A stretch of 64,000 bases of DNA. Source: Jiella flava (GTDB lineage Bacteria; Pseudomonadota; Alphaproteobacteria; Rhizobiales; Rhizobiaceae). The notes beneath the pieces were generated by a model, which was not told the DNA's origin, did not search any database, and saw only the letters and a program-made list of their open reading frames with translations. A program made the translations under genes and the position numbers. Positions 35,846 through 45,339 of the stretch are shown piece by piece; the first letter of the stretch is position 1; each line of letters starts with the position of its first letter. The DNA lies in contig NZ_JAFMPP010000020.1 in NCBI RefSeq assembly GCF_017349315.1, positions 1-64,000 of the forward strand, given 5' to 3'.

Positions 35846-37309
35846 ATGACGAGCGACGACGGTTTTCGCGGCCTGCATCTCTTCAACACCATGACGCGCG
35901 AGAAGGCGCCGTTTCGTCCGCTCGACTGGGGCCCGGAAGGCGGCATTTCTGAAGGCGAGCGGCAGGTTCGCATATATGTCTGCGGCCCGACCGTCTATGA
36001 CTACGCCCATATCGGCAACGCCCGGCCGGTGATCGTCTTCGACGTGCTGTTTCGCCTGCTGCGCCACCTCTATGGTGCCGAGCATGTCACCTATGTGCGC
36101 AACATCACCGACGTCGACGACAAGATCAACGCCCGGGCGCTGCGCGACCATCCCGAGCTGCCGCTGAACGAGGCGATCCGCAAGGTGACCGAGCGCACCG
36201 CCGCGCAGTTCGAGGCGGATGTCGCGACGCTCGGCAATCTCGCGCCGACCCATCAGCCGCGCGCCACCGACTTTGTCACCGGCCATCCCGACGGCCACGA
36301 CATGGTGACGATGATCGCAAGGCTCATTGCCAAGGGCCACGCTTACGAAGCCGGCGGCGAGGTGCTGTTCGACGTGACGTCGATGGACAATTATGGCGGG
36401 CTCTCCCGGCGCAAGCTGGAAGACATGCGCGCCGGCGCGCGCGTCGCCGTCGACGCCCACAAGAAGAACCCCGGCGATTTCGTTCTGTGGAAGCAGTCCT
36501 CGCCGGCCGAGCCGGGCTGGGACTCGCCCTGGGGCCGGGGTCGGCCGGGCTGGCACATCGAATGCTCGGTGATGAGTGCGGCCTATCTCGGCGAGACCTT
36601 CGACATCCATGGCGGCGGGCTCGACCTGATCTTTCCGCACCACGAGAACGAAATCGCCCAGTCCTGCTGCGCCCACGGCACCGACCAGATGGCCAAGGTT
36701 TGGATGCACAACGGCTTTTTGCAGGTCGAAGGCCGCAAGATGTCGAAGTCGGAAGGCAATTTCTTCACCGTCCAGCAACTTCTCGAAACCGAGGTCTTCG
36801 GCGGCCGCCGCTGGCCCGGACCGGTGCTGCGGCTCGCCATGCTGATGACCCAGTACCGCGAGCCGATCGACTTTTCGGTGAAGCGCCTCGAGGAGGCGGA
36901 CGACCTTCTTGCGGGCTTTGCCCGGGCAGCGGCCGGGATCGAGGCGAGTGCCCCGAGCGCGGCCTTCGTTGCGGCGCTGAGCGACGATCTGGCGAGCGCG
37001 GCGATGATGGCGGAGCTGCACGCCTTGCGCAAATCCGATCCGGCGGCGCTCAAGGCCTCGCTGGACCTCATCGGTGTCGATCTGTCGGATTGGCAGGCGT
37101 CATCGGCGAGCGCTGCCGCGCTTGCGCTGGATCCGGCGGCGATCGATGCGGCGATCGCGACGCGGCTCGACTTCATCCGCGTCAAAAACTTCGCCGAGGC
37201 CGATCGCATCCGCGAAGAACTTGCCGAAAAGGGCGTGGTGCTGACGGATGGCAAGGACCCCGAAAGCGGCGAGCGGATCACCCGCTGGGCGGTGAAGCGC
37301 TTAAGATGA
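35846..37309 (+). CDS. cysS: Cysteinyl-tRNA synthetase
   Basis: A 487-residue class I aminoacyl-tRNA synthetase charging tRNA-Cys. The HIGH motif occurs as [14 protein letters not shown], zinc-site residues are in [16 protein letters not shown] and HHENEIAQS, and the KMSKS loop is [10 protein letters not shown]. The C-terminal anticodon-binding domain ends with [15 protein letters not shown]. The ATG at 35846 has an AGGA site eight bases upstream. The frame is open further upstream without similarity. Confidence 0.97.
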   Translation: MTSDDGFRGLHLFNTMTREKAPFRPLDWGPEGGISEGERQVRIYVCGPTVYDYAHIGNARPVIVFDVLFRLLRHLYGAEHVTYVRNITDVDDKINARALRDHPELPLNEAIRKVTERTAAQFEADVATLGNLAPTHQPRATDFVTGHPDGHDMVTMIARLIAKGHAYEAGGEVLFDVTSMDNYGGLSRRKLEDMRAGARVAVDAHKKNPGDFVLWKQSSPAEPGWDSPWGRGRPGWHIECSVMSAAYLGETFDIHGGGLDLIFPHHENEIAQSCCAHGTDQMAKVWMHNGFLQVEGRKMSKSEGNFFTVQQLLETEVFGGRRWPGPVLRLAMLMTQYREPIDFSVKRLEEADDLLAGFARAAAGIEASAPSAAFVAALSDDLASAAMMAELHALRKSDPAALKASLDLIGVDLSDWQASSASAAALALDPAAIDAAIATRLDFIRVKNFAEADRIREELAEKGVVLTDGKDPESGERITRWAVKRLR

Positions 37310-37409
37310 CGGGGGGCAGCATGAGGGTTGCCCGCTGCCTGGCCGCCTCGGGCCTTTGCCGATTTGTCACCTTTCCGTCGCTGGTGTAGACACGGCACCA
37401 AGGGACAAG

Positions 37410-37427
37410 GGGGCGTTCAGACGCCCC
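37410..37427. other. Hairpin between cysS and murA
   Basis: A perfect 7-base-pair stem (GGGGCGT / ACGCCCC) with a TCAG loop lies about 100 bases after the cysS stop. No T-run follows, so it is not a canonical intrinsic terminator. It could act as an RNA-stabilising stem or part of a rho-dependent end. Confidence 0.4.
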
Positions 37428-37539
37428 ATCAAAGGCGGGTTATCCTGCCGAACAACAGGGACGAGCTGCAACCTCGCGGTGCGCTAGCCCGGCTTTGACG
37501 ACCATTTCGGCCGGCGCAGCCGGCACTAGAGGAGCATTC

Positions 37540-38829
37540 ATGGACCGCATTCGCATTCGCGGCGGCAACGAACTGAGCGGCGTGATCCCGATTTCGGGCG
37601 CCAAGAACGCGACGCTGCCGCTGATGATCGCTTCGCTCCTGACCGACGACACCCTGACGCTCGAAAACGTGCCGCATCTGGCCGATGTCGAGCTGCTCAC
37701 CCGCATCCTCGGCAATCACGGCGTCGATATGTCGGTGGCTGGCAAGCGCTTCGGCCAGGACGCCGGCATCGGCCGCACCATCCATTTCAATGCCCGCAAC
37801 ATCGTCGACACCACCGCGCCTTATGAACTCGTCTCCAAGATGCGGGCGAGCTTCTGGGTGATCGGCCCGCTTCTGGCGCGCATGCACGAGGCGAAGGTGT
37901 CGCTGCCGGGGGGGTGCGCCATCGGCACGCGGCCGGTCGACATCTTCATCGAGGGTCTGCGTGAGCTCGGCGCGACGATCGAGATCGAGTCCGGCTATGC
38001 GGTGGCCAGCGCCAAGGGCGGGCTGGTCGGCAATCGCTTTCGCCTGCCGAAGGTTTCGGTCGGGGCAACCCACGTTTTGATGATGGCCGCGACGCTCGCC
38101 AAGGGCGAGACGGTCCTCGAAAACGTCGCGCGCGAGCCGGAGGTGGTCGATTTGGCCGTCTGCCTGACGGCAATGGGCGCCAAGATTGAGGGCGCCGGCA
38201 CCTCGACGCTCCGCATCGAGGGCGTGCGCGCACTGTCCGGCGCGCGCCACCGTGTGCTGCCCGATCGGATCGAGACCGGCACCTATGCCATGGCCGTCGC
38301 CATGACCGGCGGCGACGTGACGCTGACCGGAACCCGCGCCGACCTTCTGCCGACGGCGGTGGAAACCCTGGCGCGGTCCGGCGCGGCGGTCATGCCCGTC
38401 GAGGACGGTATCCGGGTCTATCGCAATGGCGGCGGCATCGCGGCGGTGGATGTCACCACCGATCCGTTTCCCGGCTTTCCGACCGATCTGCAGGCCCAGT
38501 TCATGGCGCTGATGACCCGGGCCGACGGCATCTCCCACGTCACCGAGACGATCTTCGAAAACCGTTTCATGCATGTCCAGGAACTCGCCCGGCTTGGCGC
38601 CAACATCCAGCTGTCCGGTCAGGTGGCGCGGATCGAGGGGGTGACGCGGCTGAAGGGCGCGCCGGTGATGGCGACGGATCTGCGCGCCTCGGTGTCGCTG
38701 GTGATCGCCGGGCTTTCCGCCGAAGGTGACACCGTCGTCAACCGCGTCTACCATCTCGATCGCGGCTTCGAGCGGCTGGAGGAAAAGCTTTCGCGCTGCG
38801 GTGCGGAGATCGAGCGAATCTCGGGCTGA
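37540..38829 (+). CDS. murA: UDP-N-acetylglucosamine 1-carboxyvinyltransferase MurA
   Basis: A 429-residue cytoplasmic enzyme for the first committed step of peptidoglycan synthesis (enolpyruvyl transfer from PEP to UDP-GlcNAc). The N-terminal [21 protein letters not shown] binds the nucleotide. The PEP-site Cys is Cys126 in [14 protein letters not shown], so fosfomycin sensitivity is expected. [14 protein letters not shown] and [21 protein letters not shown] complete the family. A GGAGC site precedes the ATG at 37540. Confidence 0.97.
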   Translation: MDRIRIRGGNELSGVIPISGAKNATLPLMIASLLTDDTLTLENVPHLADVELLTRILGNHGVDMSVAGKRFGQDAGIGRTIHFNARNIVDTTAPYELVSKMRASFWVIGPLLARMHEAKVSLPGGCAIGTRPVDIFIEGLRELGATIEIESGYAVASAKGGLVGNRFRLPKVSVGATHVLMMAATLAKGETVLENVAREPEVVDLAVCLTAMGAKIEGAGTSTLRIEGVRALSGARHRVLPDRIETGTYAMAVAMTGGDVTLTGTRADLLPTAVETLARSGAAVMPVEDGIRVYRNGGGIAAVDVTTDPFPGFPTDLQAQFMALMTRADGISHVTETIFENRFMHVQELARLGANIQLSGQVARIEGVTRLKGAPVMATDLRASVSLVIAGLSAEGDTVVNRVYHLDRGFERLEEKLSRCGAEIERISG

Positions 38830-39144
38830 TCGGGCCTACTTGCGGCGAAACATCGGTGCGAATGCCAGTGGAGCGCCGCTCTGGCGACTTGCATTTTGCG
38901 GCGATTGCGCCGATCTAAGGGGCGTTTCCCGATTGATCGCGCGAATGGCGCGATGAAGCGAGGGGCGGATCGCGGCTGGACGGAGGCTTGAGGCTTGCGA
39001 CCGGCCTGCCTGCCGTTTCGAAGACGTTTGAGACCATCCTTGTGGCGAAACGGGGTTGCCCCGAGCGCTGCGCCAACCCTTAGTGGCGACGCCTTCTCAT
39101 GCAGAACAGGCGCTCGCCGACCCGATGTCAGGATCATAGAGCGA
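38830..39144. other. Intergenic region between murA and infA
   Basis: A 315-base gap with no convincing gene. It should contain the infA promoter. Frames that cross it are out of register with known proteins. Confidence 0.35.
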
Positions 39145-39363
39145 ATGGCAAAAGAAGAAGTTCTCGAATTTCCGGGCGTCGTGACCGAGCTGCTGCCGAA
39201 TGCGACCTTTCGGATCAAGCTCGAGAACGACCACGAGATCATCGCCCATACGGCCGGCCGGATGCGCAAGAACCGCATCCGCGTTCTGACCGGCGACAAG
39301 GTGCTGGTGGAGATGACGCCTTACGACCTGACCAAAGGTCGCATTACCTACCGCTTCAAGTAA
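39145..39363 (+). CDS. infA: Translation initiation factor IF-1
   Basis: A 72-residue S1-fold factor occupying the ribosomal A site during initiation. The sequence is typical: [65 protein letters not shown]. The frame is open upstream, but the ATG at 39145 gives the family N-terminus. It is followed by maf after 20 bases. Confidence 0.98.
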   Translation: MAKEEVLEFPGVVTELLPNATFRIKLENDHEIIAHTAGRMRKNRIRVLTGDKVLVEMTPYDLTKGRITYRFK

Positions 39364-39383
39364 GCTTTCCAAGCCGGATCCGC

Positions 39384-40454
39384 ATGTCGCCCTCACAACG
39401 CCTGGTCCTCGCGTCCGGTTCGCCGCGGCGCCTGGCGCTCCTGCAGCAGGCTGGCATCGAGCCTGAGATGCTGATGCCGGCCGACATCGACGAGACGCCG
39501 CACAAGAGCGAGCATCCGCGCTCGCTCGCCAAGCGCCTCTCAAAGGGCAAGGCGGAGGTCGCCGCACGCCGCCTGCGCGATCTCGGCGCGGAGCCGGCCT
39601 GCGTGCTGGCCGCCGACACCGTCGTTTCGGTCGGTCGTCAGATCATGCCGAAGGCGGAGTTCGTCGAGGATGCGCTCGCCAATTTGCGGACGCTTTCCGG
39701 TCGAACGCACCGGGTCTATACCGGCATCTGCGTGATCGGGCCGAACGGCGCTCTGAGCGAGCGGCTGATCGAAAGCCGGGTGCGTTTCAAGCGGCTGTCG
39801 CGGCAGGATATCCAGAGCTACATCGCCTCCGGCGAATGGCAGGGGAAGGCCGGCGGCTACGCCATTCAGGGCCTGGCCGGCGCCTTCGTCGTCCGGCTGA
39901 TCGGCTCCTACACCAATGTCGTCGGCCTGCCGCTCGCCGAGACTCTAGGACTTCTGGCCGGCGAGGGCTACGACATCCATGCCGGCTGGCGCGCGCCCGG
40001 CATGACGCCGGACGAGGTGGCGGCGATCAGCGGCGAGGACGCGGAGACCTTGGACGGCGCCGCGCCGGTTCTCGTTTCGGGCGAGGTGATCGGATCTGCC
40101 TTCCCGCGAGATCCAGAGCCCGAGCACGGCGCCAAGGCTGAGGCGATGAGCGAGGCGGTGACGATGCAGGGCGAGGCGCCGCCCGAGGCCGAGGCTGAGT
40201 CCGGGGCGCAGATGGCTGCGGCATCACCACCCGCCGACGCGGTCGCCGCCGCAGACGATGCTGCCGACGCCGATGAAGAGGATCGGCGCCAGGCGCGGCG
40301 GATCGACCATGTGCTCGGGGCGCTGAAGCAGTTTGGCCGCAAGAGCGAGCCGGCCGCGGCGGGCGCAACGCCTTCGCCGAAAGAGATGCCCGAAGCCGAA
40401 GGGTCGGAGGCGTCGCAAAGCGCCGAGCAAGACGGGCCGGGAGGGGGGCGATGA
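39384..40454 (+). CDS. maf: Maf-family nucleotide pyrophosphatase with long acidic extension
   Basis: A 356-residue protein. Residues 1-205 are a normal Maf/ITPase-like nucleoside triphosphate pyrophosphatase ([63 protein letters not shown]). Residues about 206-356 are an Ala/Glu/Asp-rich, probably disordered tail ending in a short basic patch ([17 protein letters not shown]). Typical Maf proteins stop near residue 205. The tail keeps strong coding bias and runs into yacG with a 4-base overlap, so it appears to be real. Confidence 0.87.
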   Translation: MSPSQRLVLASGSPRRLALLQQAGIEPEMLMPADIDETPHKSEHPRSLAKRLSKGKAEVAARRLRDLGAEPACVLAADTVVSVGRQIMPKAEFVEDALANLRTLSGRTHRVYTGICVIGPNGALSERLIESRVRFKRLSRQDIQSYIASGEWQGKAGGYAIQGLAGAFVVRLIGSYTNVVGLPLAETLGLLAGEGYDIHAGWRAPGMTPDEVAAISGEDAETLDGAAPVLVSGEVIGSAFPRDPEPEHGAKAEAMSEAVTMQGEAPPEAEAESGAQMAAASPPADAVAAADDAADADEEDRRQARRIDHVLGALKQFGRKSEPAAAGATPSPKEMPEAEGSEASQSAEQDGPGGGR

Positions 40455-40654
40455 GCGCCGGCCCCGCCGGGGCGCCGACCCCGATGCGCCCGACCCGCAA
40501 ATGTCCCGAATGCGGCAAGCCCTCGCGCCGCGAGACCTTTCCGTTCTGCTCGCCGCGCTGCAAAGCGGTCGATCTCAACCGATGGCTGTCGGGCCATTAT
40601 GTCATTCCGGGTTCCTCGATCGAGGATGCGGGGGACGAAAGCGGCGAGGCCTAG
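40451..40654 (+). CDS. yacG: DNA gyrase inhibitor YacG
   Basis: A 67-residue zinc protein that binds GyrB and limits gyrase in E. coli. The four zinc Cys are in [21 protein letters not shown], followed by the conserved [13 protein letters not shown]. The ATG overlaps the maf stop. The stop TAG coincides with the first bases of the intergenic repeat at 40652. Confidence 0.93.
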   Translation: MSAGPAGAPTPMRPTRKCPECGKPSRRETFPFCSPRCKAVDLNRWLSGHYVIPGSSIEDAGDESGEA

Positions 40655-40755
40655 AGCATGGTGCCGAAAAGTTGCATGACTTTTCGGGTCACATCATGCG
40701 GCAAAACAATGGCTTAGAGCGGAATGGCGATTCCAGTTTATCGCATTCCGCTCTA
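40652..40755 (+). repeat. Second repeat type (TAGAGCATG... element), copy 1
   Basis: Begins TAGAGCATGGTGCCGAAAAG, contains inverted segments (CCGAAAAGTTGCATGACTTT then CATCATGCGG) and ends in a GAGCGGAATGGCGATT/CGCATTCCGCTC stem. It directly precedes copy C of the two-hairpin repeat and supplies the yacG stop codon. Confidence 0.75.
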
Positions 40756-40862
40756 GCGCGCCCTGCGTCCTATCGGACACACAAAGGACACGCACGCTGA
40801 CTGGTTCTCCGCATCGTGCTTTGCCGAACATCGCCTCCGATTTTCGGGCCGATTCTGTCGCA
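40751..40862 (+). repeat. Dispersed two-hairpin repeat, copy C
   Basis: Shows GCGCCCTGCGTCCTATCGGA, CGCATCGTGCTTTGCCGAA and CCGATTTTCGGGCCGATTCT in the same order as the other copies. It is fused to the end of the TAGAGCATG element. Confidence 0.8.
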
Positions 40863-40977
40863 GGGGAACCTCTCGCCGCCGTCTCGCGAATACGCGCGAT
40901 GCGTTTGCGCGAGCAGATATCCAGACGCACGACAAAAATTGACGTCTTACGGAACTGGCGGTGAGGCGTCCCGTGGC

Positions 40978-41238
40978 TCAAACCGCCTTGCGCTCGCTCT
41001 GCCGGTTGGCGCAAAGGCCGCCGGCAGAATGGGACTCATGGTCGTCGTGGAGCGAGGACGCGGGCGACACCCGCTCCGCCAGACCATGGCGGGCATGGCG
41101 CAGTTCCGAAACCGCCAAAGCGAGCGACTGCGCGCTTGCGGCATCGCGAGACGTGCAGGCGATATCGAGCGCGCGTAGAGCCTGCTCGACCTCCTCGGCC
41201 AGGTCGTCATCATCGTCGATCCGCATGCGATTTCTCAT
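40978..41238 (-). CDS. Small hypothetical protein
   Basis: An 86-residue frame starting MRNRMRIDDDDDLAEEVEQA and continuing with LRALDIACTSRDAASAQSLA, an Ala-rich helical stretch. A GAAGG stretch adjoins the first ATG, and a second ATG lies four codons on. An extended frame upstream to 41409 is open but less convincing. No family recognised, so the call rests on coding-like composition. Confidence 0.4.
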   Translation of the reverse strand: MRNRMRIDDDDDLAEEVEQALRALDIACTSRDAASAQSLALAVSELRHARHGLAERVSPASSLHDDHESHSAGGLCANRQSERKAV

Positions 41239-41487
41239 CCTTCGAAGCTCAAGGCGGAAAGGCAGCCGGTCGTCTTTCTGGCGGTCGTCTGTCTGGCGGA
41301 TCCATGGCGCATGCGCGGCGATCGGTCTGCTGCCGATTGCAGGCTCGCCGAGCGCGCCAGCCGCATGCAACGTCGATTCGTCAGCTTTGACCATATGAGA
41401 TTGAGCCAAGGTTCAATATCAAACACTTAAATAAATGACCGCAAATTTATGCGGTGCCGTTTCGGCCGTCTGGCGGGCGGGTGCCAC

Positions 41488-42114
41488 TCACCGCTTCAGG
41501 GCGCCGACCAAAATCTCATGGCCGTTGGTGATCCGGTTCCACCCACCCGGGTCGTGCTCACTCTGGCGCTTGAGGTAGGTGTAAGGTGTCTGGGTCCAGG
41601 GCAAAATCCGCCAGTTGAGATTGTCGAGGATGAAATCGCCGGCGGTGGAATGCAGCGTCAACACCGCGTGACCTTCGCCATTTTGCTTACGCACCACAGT
41701 CAGCAGCAGGTCGTCGTAGTCGATGCCGGCCTCCTCATGCAGTCGCCGGCGTTTCAACAGCGCATAGTCCTCGCAGTCCCCAGCCGTCTTCGGATAAGCC
41801 CAATATTCCTTGACGCCGTAAAGGTCTTCGTCGGACTCCGCGCGGATCCCGGCATTAACGGCGAGATTGATGGCGGCGATCTTGTGGATGAGTTCGGGGG
41901 TCAGATTCAGCGGCTGCGGCGCCGAATGGCCCGGCGTCGGGCGGCACTCGCTCGGATAGCGCTTGCAAAAATCCTGGTGGCCGATCGGCCGCGGCGCACT
42001 GACGCCCACCTGCATGAAGCGGCCGGCCTGTTCGACGGCTGCCGCTGGGCTCTGCTGGCCGGCAAGAAGAAGGCAAAGAAAGAGTGTGGCGCCGATCGCG
42101 CGAAGTCCCACCAT
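41488..42114 (-). CDS. BTLCP transglutaminase-like cysteine peptidase, exported
   Basis: A 208-residue protein of the bacterial transglutaminase-like cysteine proteinase family (PF06035). The signal peptide is at residues 1-26 (ATLFLCLLLAGQQSPAAAV). The catalytic triad is Cys in KTAGDCEDYALLKR, His in NGEGHAVLTLH and Asp in DFILDNL. Relatives of the LapG type cleave adhesins under c-di-GMP control, but many rhizobial members stand alone as here. A GTG at 42126 is an alternative start. Confidence 0.87.
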   Translation of the reverse strand: MVGLRAIGATLFLCLLLAGQQSPAAAVEQAGRFMQVGVSAPRPIGHQDFCKRYPSECRPTPGHSAPQPLNLTPELIHKIAAINLAVNAGIRAESDEDLYGVKEYWAYPKTAGDCEDYALLKRRRLHEEAGIDYDDLLLTVVRKQNGEGHAVLTLHSTAGDFILDNLNWRILPWTQTPYTYLKRQSEHDPGGWNRITNGHEILVGALKR

Positions 42115-42399
42115 GCGTCCCCTCACGCGCGGGTCAATCTTCGAGATGATCTGCCGATGTTGAGTGCAATGCGAAAAACTGTCAATCGATTGTGCAGTGC
42201 GAGACCGTCACGGTTACCAGCCAAGCGCAAGATTGGGATCAGGCACACGCATTGCGATCAGAAAATTGGCGTGAGAATGCCGATCACGCTTTGTCTAAGC
42301 ATCTGAAAAGATGAGAAAAACGTCTGTATCTCTCTGGCGTGTTGCGCTCCGGCAACGGCGGGCGGCGAACGCGCTATCAACCCTGGAACTTCTCGGGCG

Positions 42400-43227
42400 T
42401 CAGGCCATCTTACCAGCCGCTTCGACGAGATCGGCAAGGATCCGGCCGATCAAGGTGAGGTCCTGCGGGCGGGACAGGCGGTGATCGCCATCCTTGACGA
42501 GGCTGAGCGTGACGGCCGATTGCGGCAGGTGCTCAACGAGCGTCAGCGCGTGCTCATATGGCACGTCGTCGTCGGCCATGCCCTGAATGATGCTCACCGG
42601 GCAGTGAGTTTCGATCGGTCCGTCGAGGACGAGATTGGCGCGGCCATCCTCGAACAGGTCACGGGTGTAGATGTCCGGCTCGGCGGCATATTGCGATGGG
42701 GTTTCGAGCCGACCGGCGGTCTCGATCGACGCGCGTTGCGCGGCATCGAGCTTCGGCAGGATCAGCCGCTCGGTGAAATCCGGGGCGGGGGCGAGGAGCA
42801 GAAGGCCGGCGATCTTGGTCTCGATGCCGAAGCTTTGCGCCCGGCGGATCAGATTGAGCGCGATCCAGGCGCCCATGGAGGATCCGGCGAGGATCACCGG
42901 ATTGTCAGCGTCGAGGCTCTGCAAAACGGCGGCCGCCTCTGCGCTCCAGCGCCCGATGGTGCCCTCTTCGAAGGTGCCGCCGGACTCGCCGTGGCCGGAA
43001 TAATCGAAGCGACAGAAGCCCAGCTGATGCTGGACCGCAAAATCGAGAAGAAACTCGGCCTTGGTGCCGCGCATGTCGGAGCGATAGCCGCCGAGCCAGA
43101 CGAGGGTTGGCGCCCGACCGTCGCGCTTGCGGTAAGCGATCCTGCGGGTCTTTTCACCGACACCGACAAGAATCTCGCCAGCAGCATCGGCGGCATCGAC
43201 GGACTTGTCTGGCTGGTGCTGGGTCAT
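42400..43227 (-). CDS. Alpha/beta hydrolase
   Basis: A 275-residue serine hydrolase. The nucleophile elbow is AGSSMGAWIAL, an oxyanion-loop segment is WLGGYRSDMRGTKA, the acid is in DDDVPYEHA and the His in DGDHRLSRPQDL. The FDYSGHGESGG motif is also typical. It resembles the ABHD10/acyl-thioesterase-like group. The substrate is unknown. An in-frame ATG at 43266 would add 13 residues. Confidence 0.85.
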   Translation of the reverse strand: MTQHQPDKSVDAADAAGEILVGVGEKTRRIAYRKRDGRAPTLVWLGGYRSDMRGTKAEFLLDFAVQHQLGFCRFDYSGHGESGGTFEEGTIGRWSAEAAAVLQSLDADNPVILAGSSMGAWIALNLIRRAQSFGIETKIAGLLLLAPAPDFTERLILPKLDAAQRASIETAGRLETPSQYAAEPDIYTRDLFEDGRANLVLDGPIETHCPVSIIQGMADDDVPYEHALTLVEHLPQSAVTLSLVKDGDHRLSRPQDLTLIGRILADLVEAAGKMA

Positions 43228-43555
43228 CGTGGGTCTCTCGTCGGGTGGATGTGGGGCTTGTTTCATGGCGCTGCGGTGTCGCGCAAGGGGAGTGGCCGGT
43301 CGTCTTGTCGATCGGCGTTGGCGCGCTGGCGTGATGAAATCCCCGGCCTCGATGCCGATCTCTTGTTGCGAAACTGTCGTTTGGGGGATGAAACCTTGCC
43401 TGCGCGGGTGTCAAGCGCCGCGAACGGTGTTATAAGGTTCTATAGCACATCATTGACTGCGGCGATCGGCCGTAGCCGGACGGGGATCGGACAGATCGCC
43501 GTTTTTGTGCGTTCTGTCTTTCGCATCGTGTCGTCAACAACAGGAGAGTACGACC
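43228..43555. other. Intergenic region upstream of infC
   Basis: A divergent gap of 328 bases. Short AT-rich patches (43430-43450, 43500-43530) could be promoters for infC or the hydrolase, but no pair of -35/-10 boxes is convincing. Confidence 0.35.
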
Positions 43556-44095
43556 ATTCGCAGACCATTCCGTGCACCGCCGGCTCAAAAGGAAGGCCCT
43601 CGGTCCAATCGTGACATCCGGGTTCCGCAGGTTCAGCTGATCGATCAAGAGGGCCAGAATCGTGGCCCGACCCCCACGCAAGAGGCTCTGGCGATCGCCG
43701 AAGAGGCGGGCCTTGATCTTGTCGAGATCGTGCCGACCGCGAATCCACCCGTGTGCAAGATTCTCGACCTTGGCAAGCTGAAATACGAGAACCAGAAGAA
43801 GGCGGCCGAGGCGCGCAAGCGCCAGAAGACGATCGAGGTCAAAGAGATCAAGATGCGTCCCAACATCGATGAGCATGATTACGAGACCAAGATGAAGTCC
43901 GTGCGTCGGTTTTTCGACGAGGGCGACAAGGTCAAGGTGACGCTGCGTTTCCGCGGGCGCGAGATGGCGCATCAGGAACTCGGCATGCAGCTTCTCAACC
44001 GCGTCAAGGAAGACACGGCGGAGATCTCCAAGGTCGAGGCCGAGCCGAAGCTCGAAGGCCGCCAGATGATGATGGTGCTCGCTCCGCGCGGCTGA
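43556..44095 (+). CDS. infC: Translation initiation factor IF-3 (ATT start codon)
   Basis: A 179-residue factor that checks start-codon pairing and keeps ribosomal subunits apart. The N-domain has [20 protein letters not shown] and [21 protein letters not shown]. The C-domain has [20 protein letters not shown] and [19 protein letters not shown]. The expected N-terminus [10 protein letters not shown] starts right after an ATT codon at 43556, with AGGAG eight bases upstream. No ATG fits. A rare ATT/AUU start is the hallmark of infC, where IF-3 represses its own synthesis by rejecting the codon. Confidence 0.96.
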   Translation: MRRPFRAPPAQKEGPRSNRDIRVPQVQLIDQEGQNRGPTPTQEALAIAEEAGLDLVEIVPTANPPVCKILDLGKLKYENQKKAAEARKRQKTIEVKEIKMRPNIDEHDYETKMKSVRRFFDEGDKVKVTLRFRGREMAHQELGMQLLNRVKEDTAEISKVEAEPKLEGRQMMMVLAPRG

Positions 44096-44177
44096 CGCTG
44101 CGTGCGAGGCCGGACAGCGCCATCGATCGGTCAAAGATCGGTCAAAGGCCCGGGCCGGCCTATTGCCTCGCGCAGGC

Positions 44178-44278
44178 CAGAGCATGATGCGGAAACGGCG
44201 CGTGACGTTTCGGATCCCATCATGCGGTAAACAATGACCGGGAGCGCAAGGGCGGTTCCGGCGATCGCATTTCGCTCT
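44178..44278 (+). repeat. Second repeat type (AGAGCATGATG... element), copy 2
   Basis: Begins AGAGCATGATGCGGAAACGG, then CCCATCATGCGGTAAACAAT, and ends in a GGAGCG ... CGCTC stem. It corresponds segment by segment to the element at 40652 and is again followed at once by a two-hairpin repeat. Confidence 0.7.
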
Positions 44279-44384
44279 TGAGCGCCCTGCGTCCGATTGG
44301 ACGCAGAAGGGACGCTCAAACTCGTTGATTCTACGCATCGTGCGTTGTCGAAAATCAATTCCGATTTTCGGGCCGATGCTGTAG
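44279..44384 (+). repeat. Dispersed two-hairpin repeat, copy D
   Basis: Contains GAGCGCCCTGCGTCCGATTG, CTACGCATCGTGCGTTGTC and CCGATTTTCGGGCCGATGCT. It lies 180 bases after infC. Confidence 0.8.
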
Positions 44385-44530
44385 CCATCGGGGGCGTCGC
44401 AACGCCGGGCCCGGCAACGCATGGCAACGATTCCGGCCACCGCAAGACATTTGGCACTGCCGCGAGACCGCTCGCGGCAGTGCTTTCGTTTGCCTTCGGC
44501 TCGGCTCGCCGCTGCATTTGATTGGCCGCC

Positions 44531-45205
44531 TTACGTCGCGATGTAGCGGTCCGGGCGGTGGTTGATGGTCAAAAAGCCGTTCAGCACTAGGGCGCCGATC
44601 AGCGAGAAGATCACCGCGTGCCAGTCGACGACGAAGAAGGCGAGGGCAAGGATCGTCAGGTCGAAGGCAAGTTGCACAAAGCCGGCGCGGAAGCCGAAAT
44701 TGTCCTGAAGGTAGATCGCCAAAATGCCGGCACCACCGAGGCTGGCGCGGTGGCGAAACAGCGCGAGCAGGGCGAAGCCGATCAGCAGGCCGCCGATCAC
44801 CGCGCCGGCCAGCGGATCAATATAGCCGATCGAAAACACCTGGGGCAGCCAATAGGACACCAGCGACAACAGCGTGATGGCGGCAAAGGTCTTGATGGTG
44901 AAGGCGCGGCCCATGCGGCCGATGGCAAGCAGATAGAAGGGGATGTTGATCAGGAAAAAAGCGGTGCCGACATTGATGCCGAAGGCGTAGGAGACGATCA
45001 GCGCCAGCCCGGCAACGCCGCCGGTGAGAAATTTGAGGTGGGCCAGAATGGCGAGCCCAAGCGCGGCGAGCAGCACGCCGGTGAGAATCGCCTGGGCGTC
45101 CTCGGCCGGGGTGTGGTGGATGGCGGTGGCGCTCCAATCGCCGAACCGCGGTTTTCGCCGCAGCCTTGGGGCGTCGGTCGGAATGCGTCCCAGCGTCTCG
45201 TTCAT
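44531..45205 (-). CDS. YitT family membrane protein
   Basis: A 224-residue inner-membrane protein with five or six helices, DUF161/YitT type. The family pattern is visible: AQAILTGVLLAALGLAILAH, LTGGVAGLALIVSY (the conserved glycine-rich turn), FFLINIPFYLLAIGRMG and GAVIGGLLIGFALLALFRH. Function is not established. It stands alone, convergent with nothing obvious. Confidence 0.85.
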   Translation of the reverse strand: MNETLGRIPTDAPRLRRKPRFGDWSATAIHHTPAEDAQAILTGVLLAALGLAILAHLKFLTGGVAGLALIVSYAFGINVGTAFFLINIPFYLLAIGRMGRAFTIKTFAAITLLSLVSYWLPQVFSIGYIDPLAGAVIGGLLIGFALLALFRHRASLGGAGILAIYLQDNFGFRAGFVQLAFDLTILALAFFVVDWHAVIFSLIGALVLNGFLTINHRPDRYIAT

Positions 45206-45339
45206 GCGCGGCTCCGGTGGAAGACTGCAAAGCGTTCGGCGACGCTAGCGCTTGCATCGGCAAAGGAGAAGTGGGCCTTCCGTAGCAGGTCGCGACCGCC
45301 AAAGCTTCCGCCTCGCGCCGCTCGCCCTAACTCAGCGGT

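Noticed and set aside
35672..37021. A 449-codon open frame opposite cysS
   Set aside because: Antisense shadow of cysS with no recognisable domain.
37410..37427. Hairpin as intrinsic terminator of cysS
   Set aside because: The stem is perfect but there is no T-run on either strand, so I list it only as a hairpin.
40978..41409. Full 143-codon version of the small hypothetical gene
   Set aside because: The first 57 codons have different composition and no ribosome site. The shorter 86-codon form is kept.
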